In this document: positions 24,481 to 33,760 of the stretch, one piece after another
How positions within the stretch are numbered: the first letter of the stretch is position 1
Layout: each line of letters opens with the position of its first letter
Source of the DNA: an uncultured Aquimarina sp.
GTDB lineage: Bacteria > Bacteroidota > Bacteroidia > Flavobacteriales > Flavobacteriaceae
Direction: 5' to 3'
DNA: 64,000 bases
NCBI GenBank assembly: GCA_947498705.1
Contig: CANMLW010000001.1
Coordinates: forward strand, 868,001-932,000
Position numbers and translations under genes: made by a program
The notes under the pieces: generated by a model
The model's input: the letters and a program-made list of their open reading frames with translations, nothing else
Told to the model about the DNA's origin: nothing
Databases searched by the model: none

Positions 24481-26586
24481 CTATTCTCCTAGTTTATTTA
24501 AATAATAATCATAAATCGCTACCTGCGATCTAACTTTTTCTTTATCGTTTCTAACATAAGCATTATCCTGTTCTTTAGAAAGTTTTCTGGCTTTTACATT
24601 ATCTCTCCAATAAATATCAAAGGTATCCATCAACTCTAGCTTAATATCTTCATCATAAATTGGACAAGAAATCTCTACTCTTCTATCAAGGTTACGTGTC
24701 ATCCAATCTGCAGACGATATATACACTTTTGGGTTTCCTGCATTTTCAAATATATATAGTCTTGGGTGTTCAAGAAATTTATCAATAACACTTATTGCTC
24801 TAATGTTTTCACTCATATTCGGGATACCAGGTATTAAGCAACAAATCCCCCTTATAATCAAATCAATTTTCACTCCTGCTCTACTTGCTTCATAAAGCTT
24901 ATCAATCATATCATAATCACTTAAACTATTAAGTTTTAGCTTGATTCCTGCAGGCTTTCCTTCTTTACTATTTTTAATTTCTTTGTTGATAAGCTTCAAC
25001 AATGAGGACCTTGTATAATGAGGAGAAACCAATAAATGCTTATATCTGTTAATTTTATAATTTATCTCAAAAAACTTAAATACCTTATTTACTTCTTTGA
25101 GTATAATTTCATTGGTAGTAAACAGTGTAAAGTCTGTATAAATCTTTGCAGTAGATCCGTTAAAATTACCTGTACTTATAAAACCATATCGTTTTAATTT
25201 TCCTTTTTCTTCTCTTTCTATCACACAGGCTTTACAATGTACTTTAAGACCCGTTACTCCAAAAATAAGTTTTACACCTTCTCTTTGCATTTTTTCTGCA
25301 TAGCTAATATTTGCTGCTTCATCAAAACGGGCTTGTAATTCGATTTGTACAGTAACATTTTTTCCATTTTTGGCTGCATTTATCAAAGAACTTGCAATAT
25401 GGGATATACTAGCTAGTCGATAAATAGTAATTTTAATACTTTTTACTTTTGGATCAATAGCTGATTCTCTAAGAAATTTTACTGTATATGAAAAGGTATG
25501 ATATGGGGTGTGCTGAAGAAAATCCTTTTGCGCAATCTTATCTAATAAACTTCCCTGTAACATTAATCCCGATATCGCCAAAGGCTTTATAGGCTCATAT
25601 GTAAGCCCTGGTGTATTTAAATCAGGAAAACTCATATAGTCTCTTCGGTTGTGATACTTACCACCGGGAATAATACTATCAGAATTATCGATTCCCATTT
25701 TATTCATTAAAAAATCTAAAGTATCTTTTCCTATGTTTTTGTCATAAACAAATCGAACAGGTTCTCCATCTCTTCTAGACTTAACACTACTAGAGATCTT
25801 TTGAATAAAACTCTTTCTTAAATCATTATCAAAATCTAATTGTGCATCTCTGGTAATCTTAATCATATGAGCCGAAGCTTCGCTATAATCAAAAATACTA
25901 TAATTGATATGCAAACAATATCTAATAAGGTCGTCTAGAATAATAATAAACTGTTTACCATCCTTTTCTGGAAGAACTACAAAACGATCGATGTTTTTTG
26001 GAATTTCAATCAATGAATAGATTTTCTCCTTAGTTGTTTGTTGTAACAGTTTAGAAATCCTACCATTCTTCGGTATTTTTTCTTTTAAAACAAGTTTTAC
26101 AGCCAAATACGCAACGCTATCTTTTAAATGTGGAAATGCATCAAGGTCATTAAGTATATATGTCACCAATGCAGGGCTTACTTTGGTAACAAAATAATTA
26201 CGAATAAATTCGTCTTGATCTGGTGTAACCTGACTTTCGTCGATAATAAAAATATTATGCTCCTTTAATTCGTTGGTAATGTTATTAATTGCCTTTAAAC
26301 TTTCTGCCTGTTGCTTTATTACAAGGTTCGTTATTTTTTCTAAAAGTTCACTTGCAGTGGGACCCTTTAATTCATTTTTACCATCCTTTCCTGCCATGTC
26401 GATTCTCTTAATCGTAGCGTAACGAACTTTAAAAAACTCATCAAGATTATTAGAAAATATTCCTATAAAACGAAGCCTTTCTACCAAGGGCACAGAGTTA
26501 TCTTCTGCTTCTTGTAGTACCCTTGCATTGAACTGCAACCAGCTTAATTCTCGATTAATGTATTGATTTTTATTGTTTTCGGACAT
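24481..26586 (-). CDS. ppk1: Polyphosphate kinase 1
   Basis: 701 residues. PPK1 reversibly polymerises the gamma-phosphate of ATP into polyphosphate at the inner membrane. Domain order is visible: N domain with INRELSWLQFNARVLQEA (10-27) and NNLDEFFKVR, H domain, then two phospholipase-D-like catalytic domains. These contain GLKVHCKACVIE with the His predicted to be phosphorylated, TGNFNGSTAKIYTD, and CCLIPGIPNMSENI. Its ATG overlaps the sixA stop codon by one base (TAATG), so translation is probably coupled. Ppx follows after 4 bp. Confidence 0.96.
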   Translation of the reverse strand: MSENNKNQYINRELSWLQFNARVLQEAEDNSVPLVERLRFIGIFSNNLDEFFKVRYATIKRIDMAGKDGKNELKGPTASELLEKITNLVIKQQAESLKAINNITNELKEHNIFIIDESQVTPDQDEFIRNYFVTKVSPALVTYILNDLDAFPHLKDSVAYLAVKLVLKEKIPKNGRISKLLQQTTKEKIYSLIEIPKNIDRFVVLPEKDGKQFIIILDDLIRYCLHINYSIFDYSEASAHMIKITRDAQLDFDNDLRKSFIQKISSSVKSRRDGEPVRFVYDKNIGKDTLDFLMNKMGIDNSDSIIPGGKYHNRRDYMSFPDLNTPGLTYEPIKPLAISGLMLQGSLLDKIAQKDFLQHTPYHTFSYTVKFLRESAIDPKVKSIKITIYRLASISHIASSLINAAKNGKNVTVQIELQARFDEAANISYAEKMQREGVKLIFGVTGLKVHCKACVIEREEKGKLKRYGFISTGNFNGSTAKIYTDFTLFTTNEIILKEVNKVFKFFEINYKINRYKHLLVSPHYTRSSLLKLINKEIKNSKEGKPAGIKLKLNSLSDYDMIDKLYEASRAGVKIDLIIRGICCLIPGIPNMSENIRAISVIDKFLEHPRLYIFENAGNPKVYISSADWMTRNLDRRVEISCPIYDEDIKLELMDTFDIYWRDNVKARKLSKEQDNAYVRNDKEKVRSQVAIYDYYLNKLGE

Positions 26587-27071
26587 TATTTTAAAAATTT
26601 AGGGCGAATAACATGAAGGGTTTTTCCTACATTTATTTGCTCCCATTTATCACAATCAAACTCTATTACCACAACCCCACAGGTAGGTAAATTATCTATT
26701 GCTTCACTACCATAATTATTCGCTATAGAAGTAAAAGCATGATTATGGCCAAATATCATCAAACTATTTATAGTATCCTCACATTTTTTAACTGTTTCAA
26801 TCACTTTACTACCATCAAAGTCATACAACTCTTCTTTTACTATAAATAAATTTTCTGGCATATCCAGATATTTATTAATGATCTTTGCAGTGCTATATGC
26901 CCTAACTGCAGGGCTAGATAAAATCAAATCCAATGTTTTTACCAATGTTTTCAGCTCTTTACCTACTAATTCTGCATCTAATAAGCCTCTAGGGTTTAGT
27001 GGTCTTTTCTTATCTTCTAAATCAAATTCCCAAGAGGATTTTGCATGCCGAATAATATATAAAGTTTTCAT
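26586..27071 (-). CDS. sixA: SixA-like phosphohistidine phosphatase
   Basis: 161 residues of the histidine phosphatase superfamily. The catalytic RHA motif is at residues 8-10 (IIRHAKSSWE), followed by RPLNPRGLLDAE, LSSPAVRA and FGHNHAFT with the second catalytic His. SixA enzymes remove phosphate from phosphohistidine proteins. Here it opens the polyphosphate operon and shares its stop with the ppk1 start. This suggests a role tied to polyphosphate or phosphate signalling rather than the ArcB/PTS context known from E. coli. Role is inference. Confidence 0.88.
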   Translation of the reverse strand: MKTLYIIRHAKSSWEFDLEDKKRPLNPRGLLDAELVGKELKTLVKTLDLILSSPAVRAYSTAKIINKYLDMPENLFIVKEELYDFDGSKVIETVKKCEDTINSLMIFGHNHAFTSIANNYGSEAIDNLPTCGVVVIEFDCDKWEQINVGKTLHVIRPKFLK

Positions 27072-27459
27072 AGATTGAATAGAGTTTATATTAAAAGAAC
27101 ATTATTTTATACAAGTTTAAGAATTCGATTTTACATATTTTACTATAAGAACATAAAAAAATAATTTTTAGATCCTTACTAACTTGATATAAGGATCATA
27201 GCTAACAGTAATTTTATGTTTCCAAAAATTCTAAAAGCAATCCAAAAAAAACATTAAAATAATGATAATGAACAGGATACAATCACTAACATTGATCGAT
27301 AAAAACAGTATTTACATCGAAAAGTTGCTTTTTTTCTTATCAGTTTAAATGTTAAAATCTAAATTTACATACGGTTTCCCCTTAAATAAATATGTTTTCC
27401 CAAACGTTATGCACACAAGTCTGACATAATAAATTTTAGGGTGATAAAAACAAAAAACG
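27072..27459. other. Divergent intergenic region sixA / OmpA-family gene
   Basis: 388 bp without a credible gene. An 8-bp inverted repeat (27171-27178 with 27190-27197, 11-nt loop) is the only structure I see. A weak -7-like TATGTTTT lies about 65 bp before the GTG at 27460. Nothing else is recognisable. Confidence 0.4.
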
Positions 27460-29664
27460 GTGGAAAAAGTAATTACTAAAAAAATAAACCTTATCTGGTT
27501 GAATACTACTTATGTTCTTCTTTGCCTATGTTGTATATTTTCATTTAATACACATGGTCAGGTAGAGGTACCCCTTACCAAACGTTCAGAATTAACATTA
27601 AAAGGTGATTTTAAGTTTGTTTCGAACACCATATTAGGAAAAGTTAGCCATGATAATGGATCAGAAGTTTTTGACCCAAATAAGAGTTACAATAAAGGAG
27701 GGTTAAATAATCAATTCAAAATGGGGTTTATCGACATAGATAATGATCCTACAACATTTAATTCTAGTAGTGCAGATTTAAAAATTGAATCTAATTGTAA
27801 TACTATTAAACATGTAGGTTTATATTGGACAGCTGCCTATGCTGATGAAAAACGTGCACACGATATCACGTCGATAAAAATAAAATACCCTGGACAAACA
27901 CAATATTCTACCATTACAAACGGTAAGGTTATACATGATTACTATAGAGACGATCAATCTTTATTTAAACAATATTCTTGTTTTAAAGATATTACCAAAG
28001 AAGTTTTAGATCTGGAAACCCCTTTAGGAACCTATACAGTTGCTAATATTCCTGCAACAACAACAGCCGTAAATGACAATGACACTTTAGGTAATGGTCT
28101 TGCTGGTGGGTGGACTATGGTAGTTATCTATGAAGACAATACAAAATCCAGAAAAAGATTTTATGTGTATGATGGTTTTGTAAATATTGATTCTAAAGCA
28201 AAACCAGTTGCATTTTCATTTAACAATTTTCAAACAATCCCTAATGGTGCAGTTCATGGCAAAATAGGTGTAATTGCCTATGAAGGTGATAAAGGAATAA
28301 GAGGAGATCGCTTTGAGGCAATGTCTAATGAAACCAACAGATACAAAAGTCTAGCCGATGGCATTAACCCTATGAATAATTTTTTTAACGCCAATATCAC
28401 CGAGAATGGTAAAAATGTAACATCAAGAGTTCCTGCCAGTCAAAATACATTAGGCTACGATGCAGATTTATTCAATATAAAAAATGTAAGAAACAATATC
28501 ATTGGTAATAATCAAACCGAAGCAAAGTTTAGACTATCTACCGATAACGATGGCTATTCTGTTATGGCAGTAGCTTTTAGTATCGAAATATATGAACCGG
28601 CTATTCACATTATAAAACGTTCAAAATATAGTGCTACAAACGACTATGTTCTTCCAAAAGATGTATTGCAGCCAAAACAAGAAATCACATACAGTCTTAC
28701 AATTCATAATGACGGTAATGATGATGCTAAAAACACCATAATCAAAGATATAATTCCAAAAAACGTGGTGTTTTCTGAAAAATCTTTGGTACTGCCAACT
28801 AAAAAAATCAAAGTAAAATTTGACAAAGAATCTAGAGTCTTAAAATTTTCGATTCCCAACAAAATGGTGAAAAAAGATAGTAAGCCATTTAGAATAAGCT
28901 ATAATGTACTTGTCGATATTAAATGCGAATCTATTAACACAATTGATGATATCCTGGTTGTAGATCAACCAGTGATATCAGAATTTAATGGTACATTAAA
29001 TGAAACTATCAAATATTCTAAAGGATATAATCACATCAACTCTTGTAACTTGCCAGACTACTATCAATTTAAGCTAGCTATTGATATTAGTGAAATGAAT
29101 TGTCCAAACGCTACTCGTCTTGTTGCAATTCCTAAAAAGAATCTTTCTAATGACATTGCTGTAACACTTCCTAAAGAGAAACACGATGCAGACACATCTG
29201 GTCATACAGGAAGTGGTGGTATTCCTCCAAATGATATTGTAAGCTCAGATCCAGATCTAGCACCTCAGAGAGTGAAATCTGACATGAAGTTAAGCAAAAC
29301 GATTAATGACATGATTAATCTTAATGAGATCTATTTTGAATTTGATAAATGGGATATTACTCAAAAAGCAGAAATAGAACTAAATAGAGTGGTAAACTTG
29401 ATGAATGAGGAGTATCCAAATATGGTTATCAAAATAGAAACACATTCTGATAGTCGCGGGGGAAAAAATTACAACCTTGCTCTTTCTCAAAAAAGAGCTG
29501 AGTCTATATACAATTATTTACTAAGTAAAAATATTTCTAAAAACAGAATACTTTCATATATAGGTTTTGGAGAAAGTAGACCTGTAAACAATTGTAAAGA
29601 TGGTGAAGACTGTTCTGAGGATCAGTATAAGAAAAACAGAAGATCAAGTTTTGTTATCATGTAA
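27460..29664 (+). CDS. Surface protein with DUF11-like and OmpA C-terminal domains
   Basis: The only in-frame start near the signal peptide is GTG at 27460 (an in-frame stop lies 15 bp upstream). The signal spans about 1-34. A large N-terminal beta region follows, with LYWTAAYADE and GGWTMVVIYEDNTKSRKRFYVYDGF around 120-240. Next is a DUF11-like repeat (ITYSLTIHNDGNDDAKNTIIKDIIPKNV-type, about 408-440). The C-terminal 120 residues are an OmpA peptidoglycan-binding domain (YFEFDKWDIT ... THSDSRG ... RAESIYNYL). It is probably an outer-membrane protein anchored to peptidoglycan, with an extracellular adhesin-like part. Related to T9SS or gliding envelope proteins; exact role unknown. Confidence 0.82.
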   Translation: MEKVITKKINLIWLNTTYVLLCLCCIFSFNTHGQVEVPLTKRSELTLKGDFKFVSNTILGKVSHDNGSEVFDPNKSYNKGGLNNQFKMGFIDIDNDPTTFNSSSADLKIESNCNTIKHVGLYWTAAYADEKRAHDITSIKIKYPGQTQYSTITNGKVIHDYYRDDQSLFKQYSCFKDITKEVLDLETPLGTYTVANIPATTTAVNDNDTLGNGLAGGWTMVVIYEDNTKSRKRFYVYDGFVNIDSKAKPVAFSFNNFQTIPNGAVHGKIGVIAYEGDKGIRGDRFEAMSNETNRYKSLADGINPMNNFFNANITENGKNVTSRVPASQNTLGYDADLFNIKNVRNNIIGNNQTEAKFRLSTDNDGYSVMAVAFSIEIYEPAIHIIKRSKYSATNDYVLPKDVLQPKQEITYSLTIHNDGNDDAKNTIIKDIIPKNVVFSEKSLVLPTKKIKVKFDKESRVLKFSIPNKMVKKDSKPFRISYNVLVDIKCESINTIDDILVVDQPVISEFNGTLNETIKYSKGYNHINSCNLPDYYQFKLAIDISEMNCPNATRLVAIPKKNLSNDIAVTLPKEKHDADTSGHTGSGGIPPNDIVSSDPDLAPQRVKSDMKLSKTINDMINLNEIYFEFDKWDITQKAEIELNRVVNLMNEEYPNMVIKIETHSDSRGGKNYNLALSQKRAESIYNYLLSKNISKNRILSYIGFGESRPVNNCKDGEDCSEDQYKKNRRSSFVIM

Positions 29665-29675
29665 TAAATAATGAA

Positions 29676-30320
29676 TCAAGGAGATAATCTATCTACTATC
29701 CATTTTTTTTGATCAATAGAAAATCGAATTCTATCATGAAGACGATTCGCTCTACCTTGCCAAAATTCGAAAGCTATTGGCACCACGCAATAACCACCCC
29801 ATGATACAGGTTTAGGAATCTCTTTATCCTTATATGTTTTTTCTAATTCTGCCAGTTTGTTTTCTAGTTGTTCTCTAGACTTTATCACCTCGCTTTGACT
29901 TGATGCTACCGCTCCTAATTGGCTGCCTCTAGGTCTTGAAAGAAAATATTGCAAGCTTTCTTTTTCTGAAACTTTTGCCGCCCTGCCCTTTATAATTACT
30001 TGTCGTTCTAGGTTAGGCCAAAAAAAAGAAATACATACCTTATCATTATTCGCTATAGATTTTCCTTTTTCTGAATCGTAATTGGTATAGAATACAAATC
30101 CGTTTTCATCATATTGTTTTAACAAAACTATTCTTGCCTTAGGAAAACCATCTATCCCATTTGTAGTAACGGTCATTGCATTTGGTTCTTCTACTCCGCC
30201 AGCTGCTTCTACCTCTTTAAACCATTCTGAAAACAATGTATATGGAGAATCTGGAAGATCTTTTTCTTCTAAGGACTTTTTTTCGTAAGATTTTCTGTAA
30301 GTAGTTAAATCTCTATTCAT
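29676..30320 (-). CDS. pdxH: Pyridoxamine 5-phosphate oxidase
   Basis: This 214-residue FMN enzyme oxidises pyridoxamine/pyridoxine phosphate to pyridoxal phosphate. Diagnostic segments are MTVTTNGIDGFPKARIVLLKQ (44-64, FMN binding), FFWPNLERQVIIKGRAAKVS, LSRPRGSQLGAVASSQS, and the C-terminal WQGRANRLHDRIRFS with RLSP at the end. Full length. It follows rnz by 69 bp on the same strand and converges with the OmpA-family gene. Confidence 0.96.
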   Translation of the reverse strand: MNRDLTTYRKSYEKKSLEEKDLPDSPYTLFSEWFKEVEAAGGVEEPNAMTVTTNGIDGFPKARIVLLKQYDENGFVFYTNYDSEKGKSIANNDKVCISFFWPNLERQVIIKGRAAKVSEKESLQYFLSRPRGSQLGAVASSQSEVIKSREQLENKLAELEKTYKDKEIPKPVSWGGYCVVPIAFEFWQGRANRLHDRIRFSIDQKKWIVDRLSP

Positions 30321-30389
30321 GATTTTAAAATATAATGCAAGTTACCAATTTTGACTCTTGCAAACAATCAACAGTAACATTTTGAAGTA

Positions 30390-31295
30390 TCAATATTCGA
30401 ACACTTTACCATCATCTGCAATCTCTACTCTGTCAAAAACCGTTTGTGCTTCTTCTACAAAAAGTTCAAGATTATCATATCTGGTGGAATAATGCCCAAG
30501 AATCAATGTCCCTACGTTTGCTTTTTTGGCAATACTAGCAGCCTCGATTGCAGAACTATGACCCGTTTTAGAGCATAAATGCTTATGACTTTCTAAAAAT
30601 GTAGATTCATGATATAACACGGTAGCATTCTCTATCAAGGGTATTTTTGCTTCGTCATACTTTGTGTCACTACAATACGCATAACTTTTTACAGGCTTAG
30701 GAAGCCCTGTAAGCTCTTCATTAGAAATCTTGGTACCATCATCCAAAACAACATCTTTTCCCTTTTTAATTGAGCGATAATACGCTTTATCGATACCATA
30801 ATCAGACACTTTATCAATCAACAAGGGTTTATCTCCAGGTTTTTCTTTAAACAAAAAGCCATTACAATAAATTCTGTGTTGCAAAGGAATAGTGGATACA
30901 GTAATCTTATCGTCTTCAAAAACAACTTCTGATTCTGTATTTGTTAGTTCATTAAAATACAAAGGATAATCTGTCCAGGAATTGGATAGTTTAAGTTGCA
31001 AGGTAATAACTTCTTTGATCCCCTTAGGGCCATGAATATGAAGCGGTGTATCTCTGTTTAATAACCTAAATGTAGAAATCAAACCTATTAAACCAAAAAA
31101 ATGATCGCCGTGCAAATGAGAGATAAAAATATGTTTGATTCTAGAAAACTTGATTTTATTACGTCTAAGCTCTACTTGTGTTCCCTCTCCACAATCTATT
31201 AAAAACACATGATTATTTATTTCTAATACTTGAGAAGTTGGATTTGTAAATGTTCTAGGAGTTGCCGAATAACAACCCAAAATTGTAAGTTTCAA
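30390..31295 (-). CDS. rnz: Ribonuclease Z
   Basis: 301 residues, short-form tRNase Z, which trims tRNA 3-prime ends. The MBL zinc site HLHGDHFFGL is at residues 60-69 (His60, His62, Asp64, His65). The CxDTKYDEAKIPLIENATVLYHEST segment and TGHSSAIEAASIAKKANV, typical of RNase Z, follow, with the late His in LILGHYSTRY. Lies at the end of the pyrR-pyrB-STAS-like-thioredoxin series, an arrangement I recall from related flavobacteria. Confidence 0.95.
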   Translation of the reverse strand: MKLTILGCYSATPRTFTNPTSQVLEINNHVFLIDCGEGTQVELRRNKIKFSRIKHIFISHLHGDHFFGLIGLISTFRLLNRDTPLHIHGPKGIKEVITLQLKLSNSWTDYPLYFNELTNTESEVVFEDDKITVSTIPLQHRIYCNGFLFKEKPGDKPLLIDKVSDYGIDKAYYRSIKKGKDVVLDDGTKISNEELTGLPKPVKSYAYCSDTKYDEAKIPLIENATVLYHESTFLESHKHLCSKTGHSSAIEAASIAKKANVGTLILGHYSTRYDNLELFVEEAQTVFDRVEIADDGKVFEY

Positions 31296-31357
31296 AATTA
31301 TTTCTCTCTTTTAACAAATGGATTGCGAAGATACTCTTATCTTACTTATAAGTCAAT

Positions 31358-31819
31358 TTAACGATCAAAAGAATCGAATGATTTTAATAATGAAATATAT
31401 CCATGCACATCCAAATCCCTCCTAAAACCAGTAGCTCCTAAAACAACACCTTTTTTATTGAGCACTAATATCACAGGAAAAACCATTTTTTTGTTATATC
31501 GTTTTGCCAGTTCTTTATTTTTCTTTTTTTGTTCTTGCGAAATCTTATTTTTTCTTCTTCTTGGAAAATCTGCTCTTAGCCAAACGTATTTTTGATTTGT
31601 AAAATCCGCAAAAGCCTCTGTAGACAAAACATTCTTTTCTAATTTAATACAAGGAGGACACCAATCGGACCCTGTAAAAAACAAAACAATCTTTTGATCT
31701 TTATCTTTTGCTAAGGCTAAAGCTTCATTCAAATCATATTGCCAATTCTGTGCATTGACAGAAATAGACGCAAAAAAAACAGAAAATATTATAAATAGTA
31801 GGGGGGCGTATTTATTCAT
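31358..31819 (-). CDS. Secreted thioredoxin-fold protein
   Basis: The signal peptide (about 1-23, ending VNAQ) is followed by a thioredoxin-like domain with the active site SDWCPPC (Cys54, Cys57) and cis-Pro in KMVFPVILVL. Length 153. It resembles the DsbD-gamma/Thioredoxin_7 group and may work in the periplasm, reducing or forming disulfides. It sits between the STAS-like gene and rnz on the same strand, with gaps of 43 and 62 bp. Exact partner unknown. Confidence 0.85.
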   Translation of the reverse strand: MNKYAPLLFIIFSVFFASISVNAQNWQYDLNEALALAKDKDQKIVLFFTGSDWCPPCIKLEKNVLSTEAFADFTNQKYVWLRADFPRRRKNKISQEQKKKNKELAKRYNKKMVFPVILVLNKKGVVLGATGFRRDLDVHGYISLLKSFDSFDR

Positions 31820-31862
31820 ACGTACTTAGACGAATAACTACGTTTATAATTACAAAAAAAAA

Positions 31863-32195
31863 TTAAAATCCAAGATCTCTTTCTATTTCTTCCATTTCGA
31901 CCAAATCATACGCTTCTTGTAATGTTGGCACTATTGTTATTTCATCAGAAACGTCATCATATGTAATCTTATTGGTAACAATAACGAATGAATGGCCTGT
32001 TAATTTATGTGTTTTGGATAACAACAAAAACTCATTAATGTCTTCTAGCGATATTTTTTCTAACGAAAATAGATTAACTATAATATTATCGCCTTTTAAC
32101 CCTTCATATTTATCCTCCAGACGTTTTACAAATTCGATGATTGTAGTTTTTTCCTGAGTAATAATTGTTGTAGAACCTTCTTTATTAAAAATCAT
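31863..32195 (-). CDS. Small STAS-like protein of the pyr operon
   Basis: 110 residues, no signal peptide. The alpha/beta pattern (TTIIEFVKRLEDKYEGLKGDNIIVNLFSLEKISLEDINEFLLLSKTHK-type) resembles a STAS/anti-sigma-antagonist fold, with a hydrophobic beta-strand followed by a long helix. A conserved Ser for phosphorylation is not obvious. It begins 3 bp after the pyrB stop, so it is cotranscribed. In related genomes this small gene often takes the name of its neighbour rnz, but it has no MBL residues. Role unknown; a partner of pyrB or a regulator is possible. Confidence 0.65.
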   Translation of the reverse strand: MIFNKEGSTTIITQEKTTIIEFVKRLEDKYEGLKGDNIIVNLFSLEKISLEDINEFLLLSKTHKLTGHSFVIVTNKITYDDVSDEITIVPTLQEAYDLVEMEEIERDLGF

Positions 32196-32198
32196 AAA

Positions 32199-33128
32199 TT
32201 ACCGTTTTATTTTTGATGCTAATAGATATATGATCGCCATTCGCACTGCTACCCCATTCTGTACCTGATCCAGTATTATGGCTTGGCTAGAATCAGCAAC
32301 ATCACTCGTGATTTCTACTCCACGATTGATGGGTCCCGGGTGCATAATTACTATTTCTTTATTCAAATCATCCAATAATTCTTTATTTACCCCATATTGT
32401 TGTGTATACTCTCTTGTAGAAGGAAAATAACTAATTTCCATTCTTTCATTTTGAACACGTAACATATTAGCTATGTCACACCATTCTAATGCTTTTTTAA
32501 GATTTGTTTCTACTTGAACTCCTAATTTTTCAATATACTTCGGGATCAAGGTTTTTGGGCCACATACTTTTACTTCTGCTCCCTGTAATTTTAGGGCAAA
32601 AATATTAGAAAGTGCCACTCTAGAATGCAAAATATCTCCTACAATCACCACTTTCTTTCCTCCTACTTCACCCAAACGTTCTCTTATCGAATATGAATCC
32701 AGTAACGCTTGTGTAGGATGCTCATGTGCTCCATCTCCCGCATTAACAATACTTGCATCTACATGCTTAGAAAGAAATACTCCAGCTCCCGGATTTGGAT
32801 GTCTCATCACAACCATATCCACCTTCATCGATAAAATATTATTTACTGTATCTATTAATGTTTCTCCTTTTTTTACAGAAGAAGAAGCTGCTGAAAAATT
32901 AATTACATCTGCAGAAAGTCTTTTTTCTGCCAATTCAAAAGACAATCTTGTTCTTGTACTATTCTCAAAAAAAAGATTAGCAATGGTTATATCTCTAAGC
33001 GAAGGAACCTTTTTTATCGGCCGATTAATTACTTCTTTAAAATGATCTGCTGTTTCAAAGATAAGGTTTATATCATCTTTGCTTAAATACTTAATTCCTA
33101 ACAAGTGATTTACACTTAATTCGCTCAT
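32199..33128 (-). CDS. pyrB: Aspartate carbamoyltransferase catalytic subunit
   Basis: This 309-residue enzyme condenses aspartate and carbamoyl phosphate in pyrimidine synthesis. The carbamoyl-phosphate motif FFENSTRTRLSFE (53-65), HPTQALLDSYS, and the aspartate-site segment MHPGPINRGVEI are all present. It lies between pyrR and the STAS-like gene. There is no pyrI regulatory subunit in the window; control is probably through the adjacent pyrR product. Confidence 0.96.
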   Translation of the reverse strand: MSELSVNHLLGIKYLSKDDINLIFETADHFKEVINRPIKKVPSLRDITIANLFFENSTRTRLSFELAEKRLSADVINFSAASSSVKKGETLIDTVNNILSMKVDMVVMRHPNPGAGVFLSKHVDASIVNAGDGAHEHPTQALLDSYSIRERLGEVGGKKVVIVGDILHSRVALSNIFALKLQGAEVKVCGPKTLIPKYIEKLGVQVETNLKKALEWCDIANMLRVQNERMEISYFPSTREYTQQYGVNKELLDDLNKEIVIMHPGPINRGVEITSDVADSSQAIILDQVQNGVAVRMAIIYLLASKIKR

Positions 33129-33164
33129 TCTTTTTTAATCTAATAATTCAAAAAGGTAGTGACA

Positions 33165-33704
33165 TTAATTATCTATCAAATACACCGCATCATTACCTTG
33201 GTGTTCTTTCCAGTCTACCTTTACCTTTTCCTGGTTAATAGCATCTACTTGTCGTCCTTTATAATTAGGTTGTATTGGCAAATGCCTGCTAAAACGTCTA
33301 TCTATCAACGTTAATAATTCTATTTCCTGAGGTCTTCCAAAAGACTGTATCGCTGTTAATGCCGCTCTAATACTCCTCCCCGTATATAATACATCATCAA
33401 TAAACACAACTCGTTTATCTTCTACTATACAATCAATATGAGTTTTATTAGCTTCAAGGGTTTTTTCTCCTCTTCGAAAATCATCTCTATAAAATGTAAT
33501 ATCAAGGTAACCAATTTTTATATCTTTAACCTGATATTCTTCTACTAAAATTTTTTTAATTCTATCTGCCAAATACGTACCTCTGGGTTGAAGTCCTATT
33601 AATACAGTATCTTTAAAATGAGTATGATTTTCTATTAATTGGCAAGCCAAACGGTGCAGAATTATATCGATCTCTTTTGCACTAAGTAGTAATTTTTGAC
33701 TCAT
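33165..33704 (-). CDS. pyrR: PyrR bifunctional pyrimidine regulator / uracil phosphoribosyltransferase
   Basis: 179 residues with the type I phosphoribosyltransferase fold and the PRPP loop VVFIDDVLYTGRSIRAAL. I chose ATG 33704 because GGAGG lies directly upstream; an in-frame TTG at 33713 would place that SD inside the coding region. In Bacillus, PyrR binds mRNA leaders and causes attenuation. Here the 5-prime UTR predicted from the promoter at 33730-33760 is only about 20 nt, so no PyrR attenuator is visible in front of this gene. It is the first gene of the pyr series. Confidence 0.93.
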   Translation of the reverse strand: MSQKLLLSAKEIDIILHRLACQLIENHTHFKDTVLIGLQPRGTYLADRIKKILVEEYQVKDIKIGYLDITFYRDDFRRGEKTLEANKTHIDCIVEDKRVVFIDDVLYTGRSIRAALTAIQSFGRPQEIELLTLIDRRFSRHLPIQPNYKGRQVDAINQEKVKVDWKEHQGNDAVYLIDN

Positions 33705-33729
33705 AACCTCCAAATAGATATCTGGAATA

Positions 33730-33760
33730 CAAAAGTAATGAAATTTTGGATTAAAACAAT
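33730..33760 (-). promoter_or_regulatory. Promoter of the pyr operon
   Basis: On the minus strand, TACTTTTG (33730-33737) is a perfect -7 box, and ATTG at 33757-33760 lies 19 bp upstream. The start codon is 26 bp downstream. Confidence 0.65.

Noticed and set aside
27171..27197. 8-bp inverted repeat upstream of the OmpA-family gene, considered as terminator or operator
   Set aside because: It has an 11-nt loop and no U-tract, it is far from both gene starts, and it may well be chance in A/T-rich DNA.
33705..33760. Search for a PyrR-binding attenuator before pyrR
   Set aside because: The predicted UTR is about 20 nt and no hairpin or terminator lies between promoter and gene.
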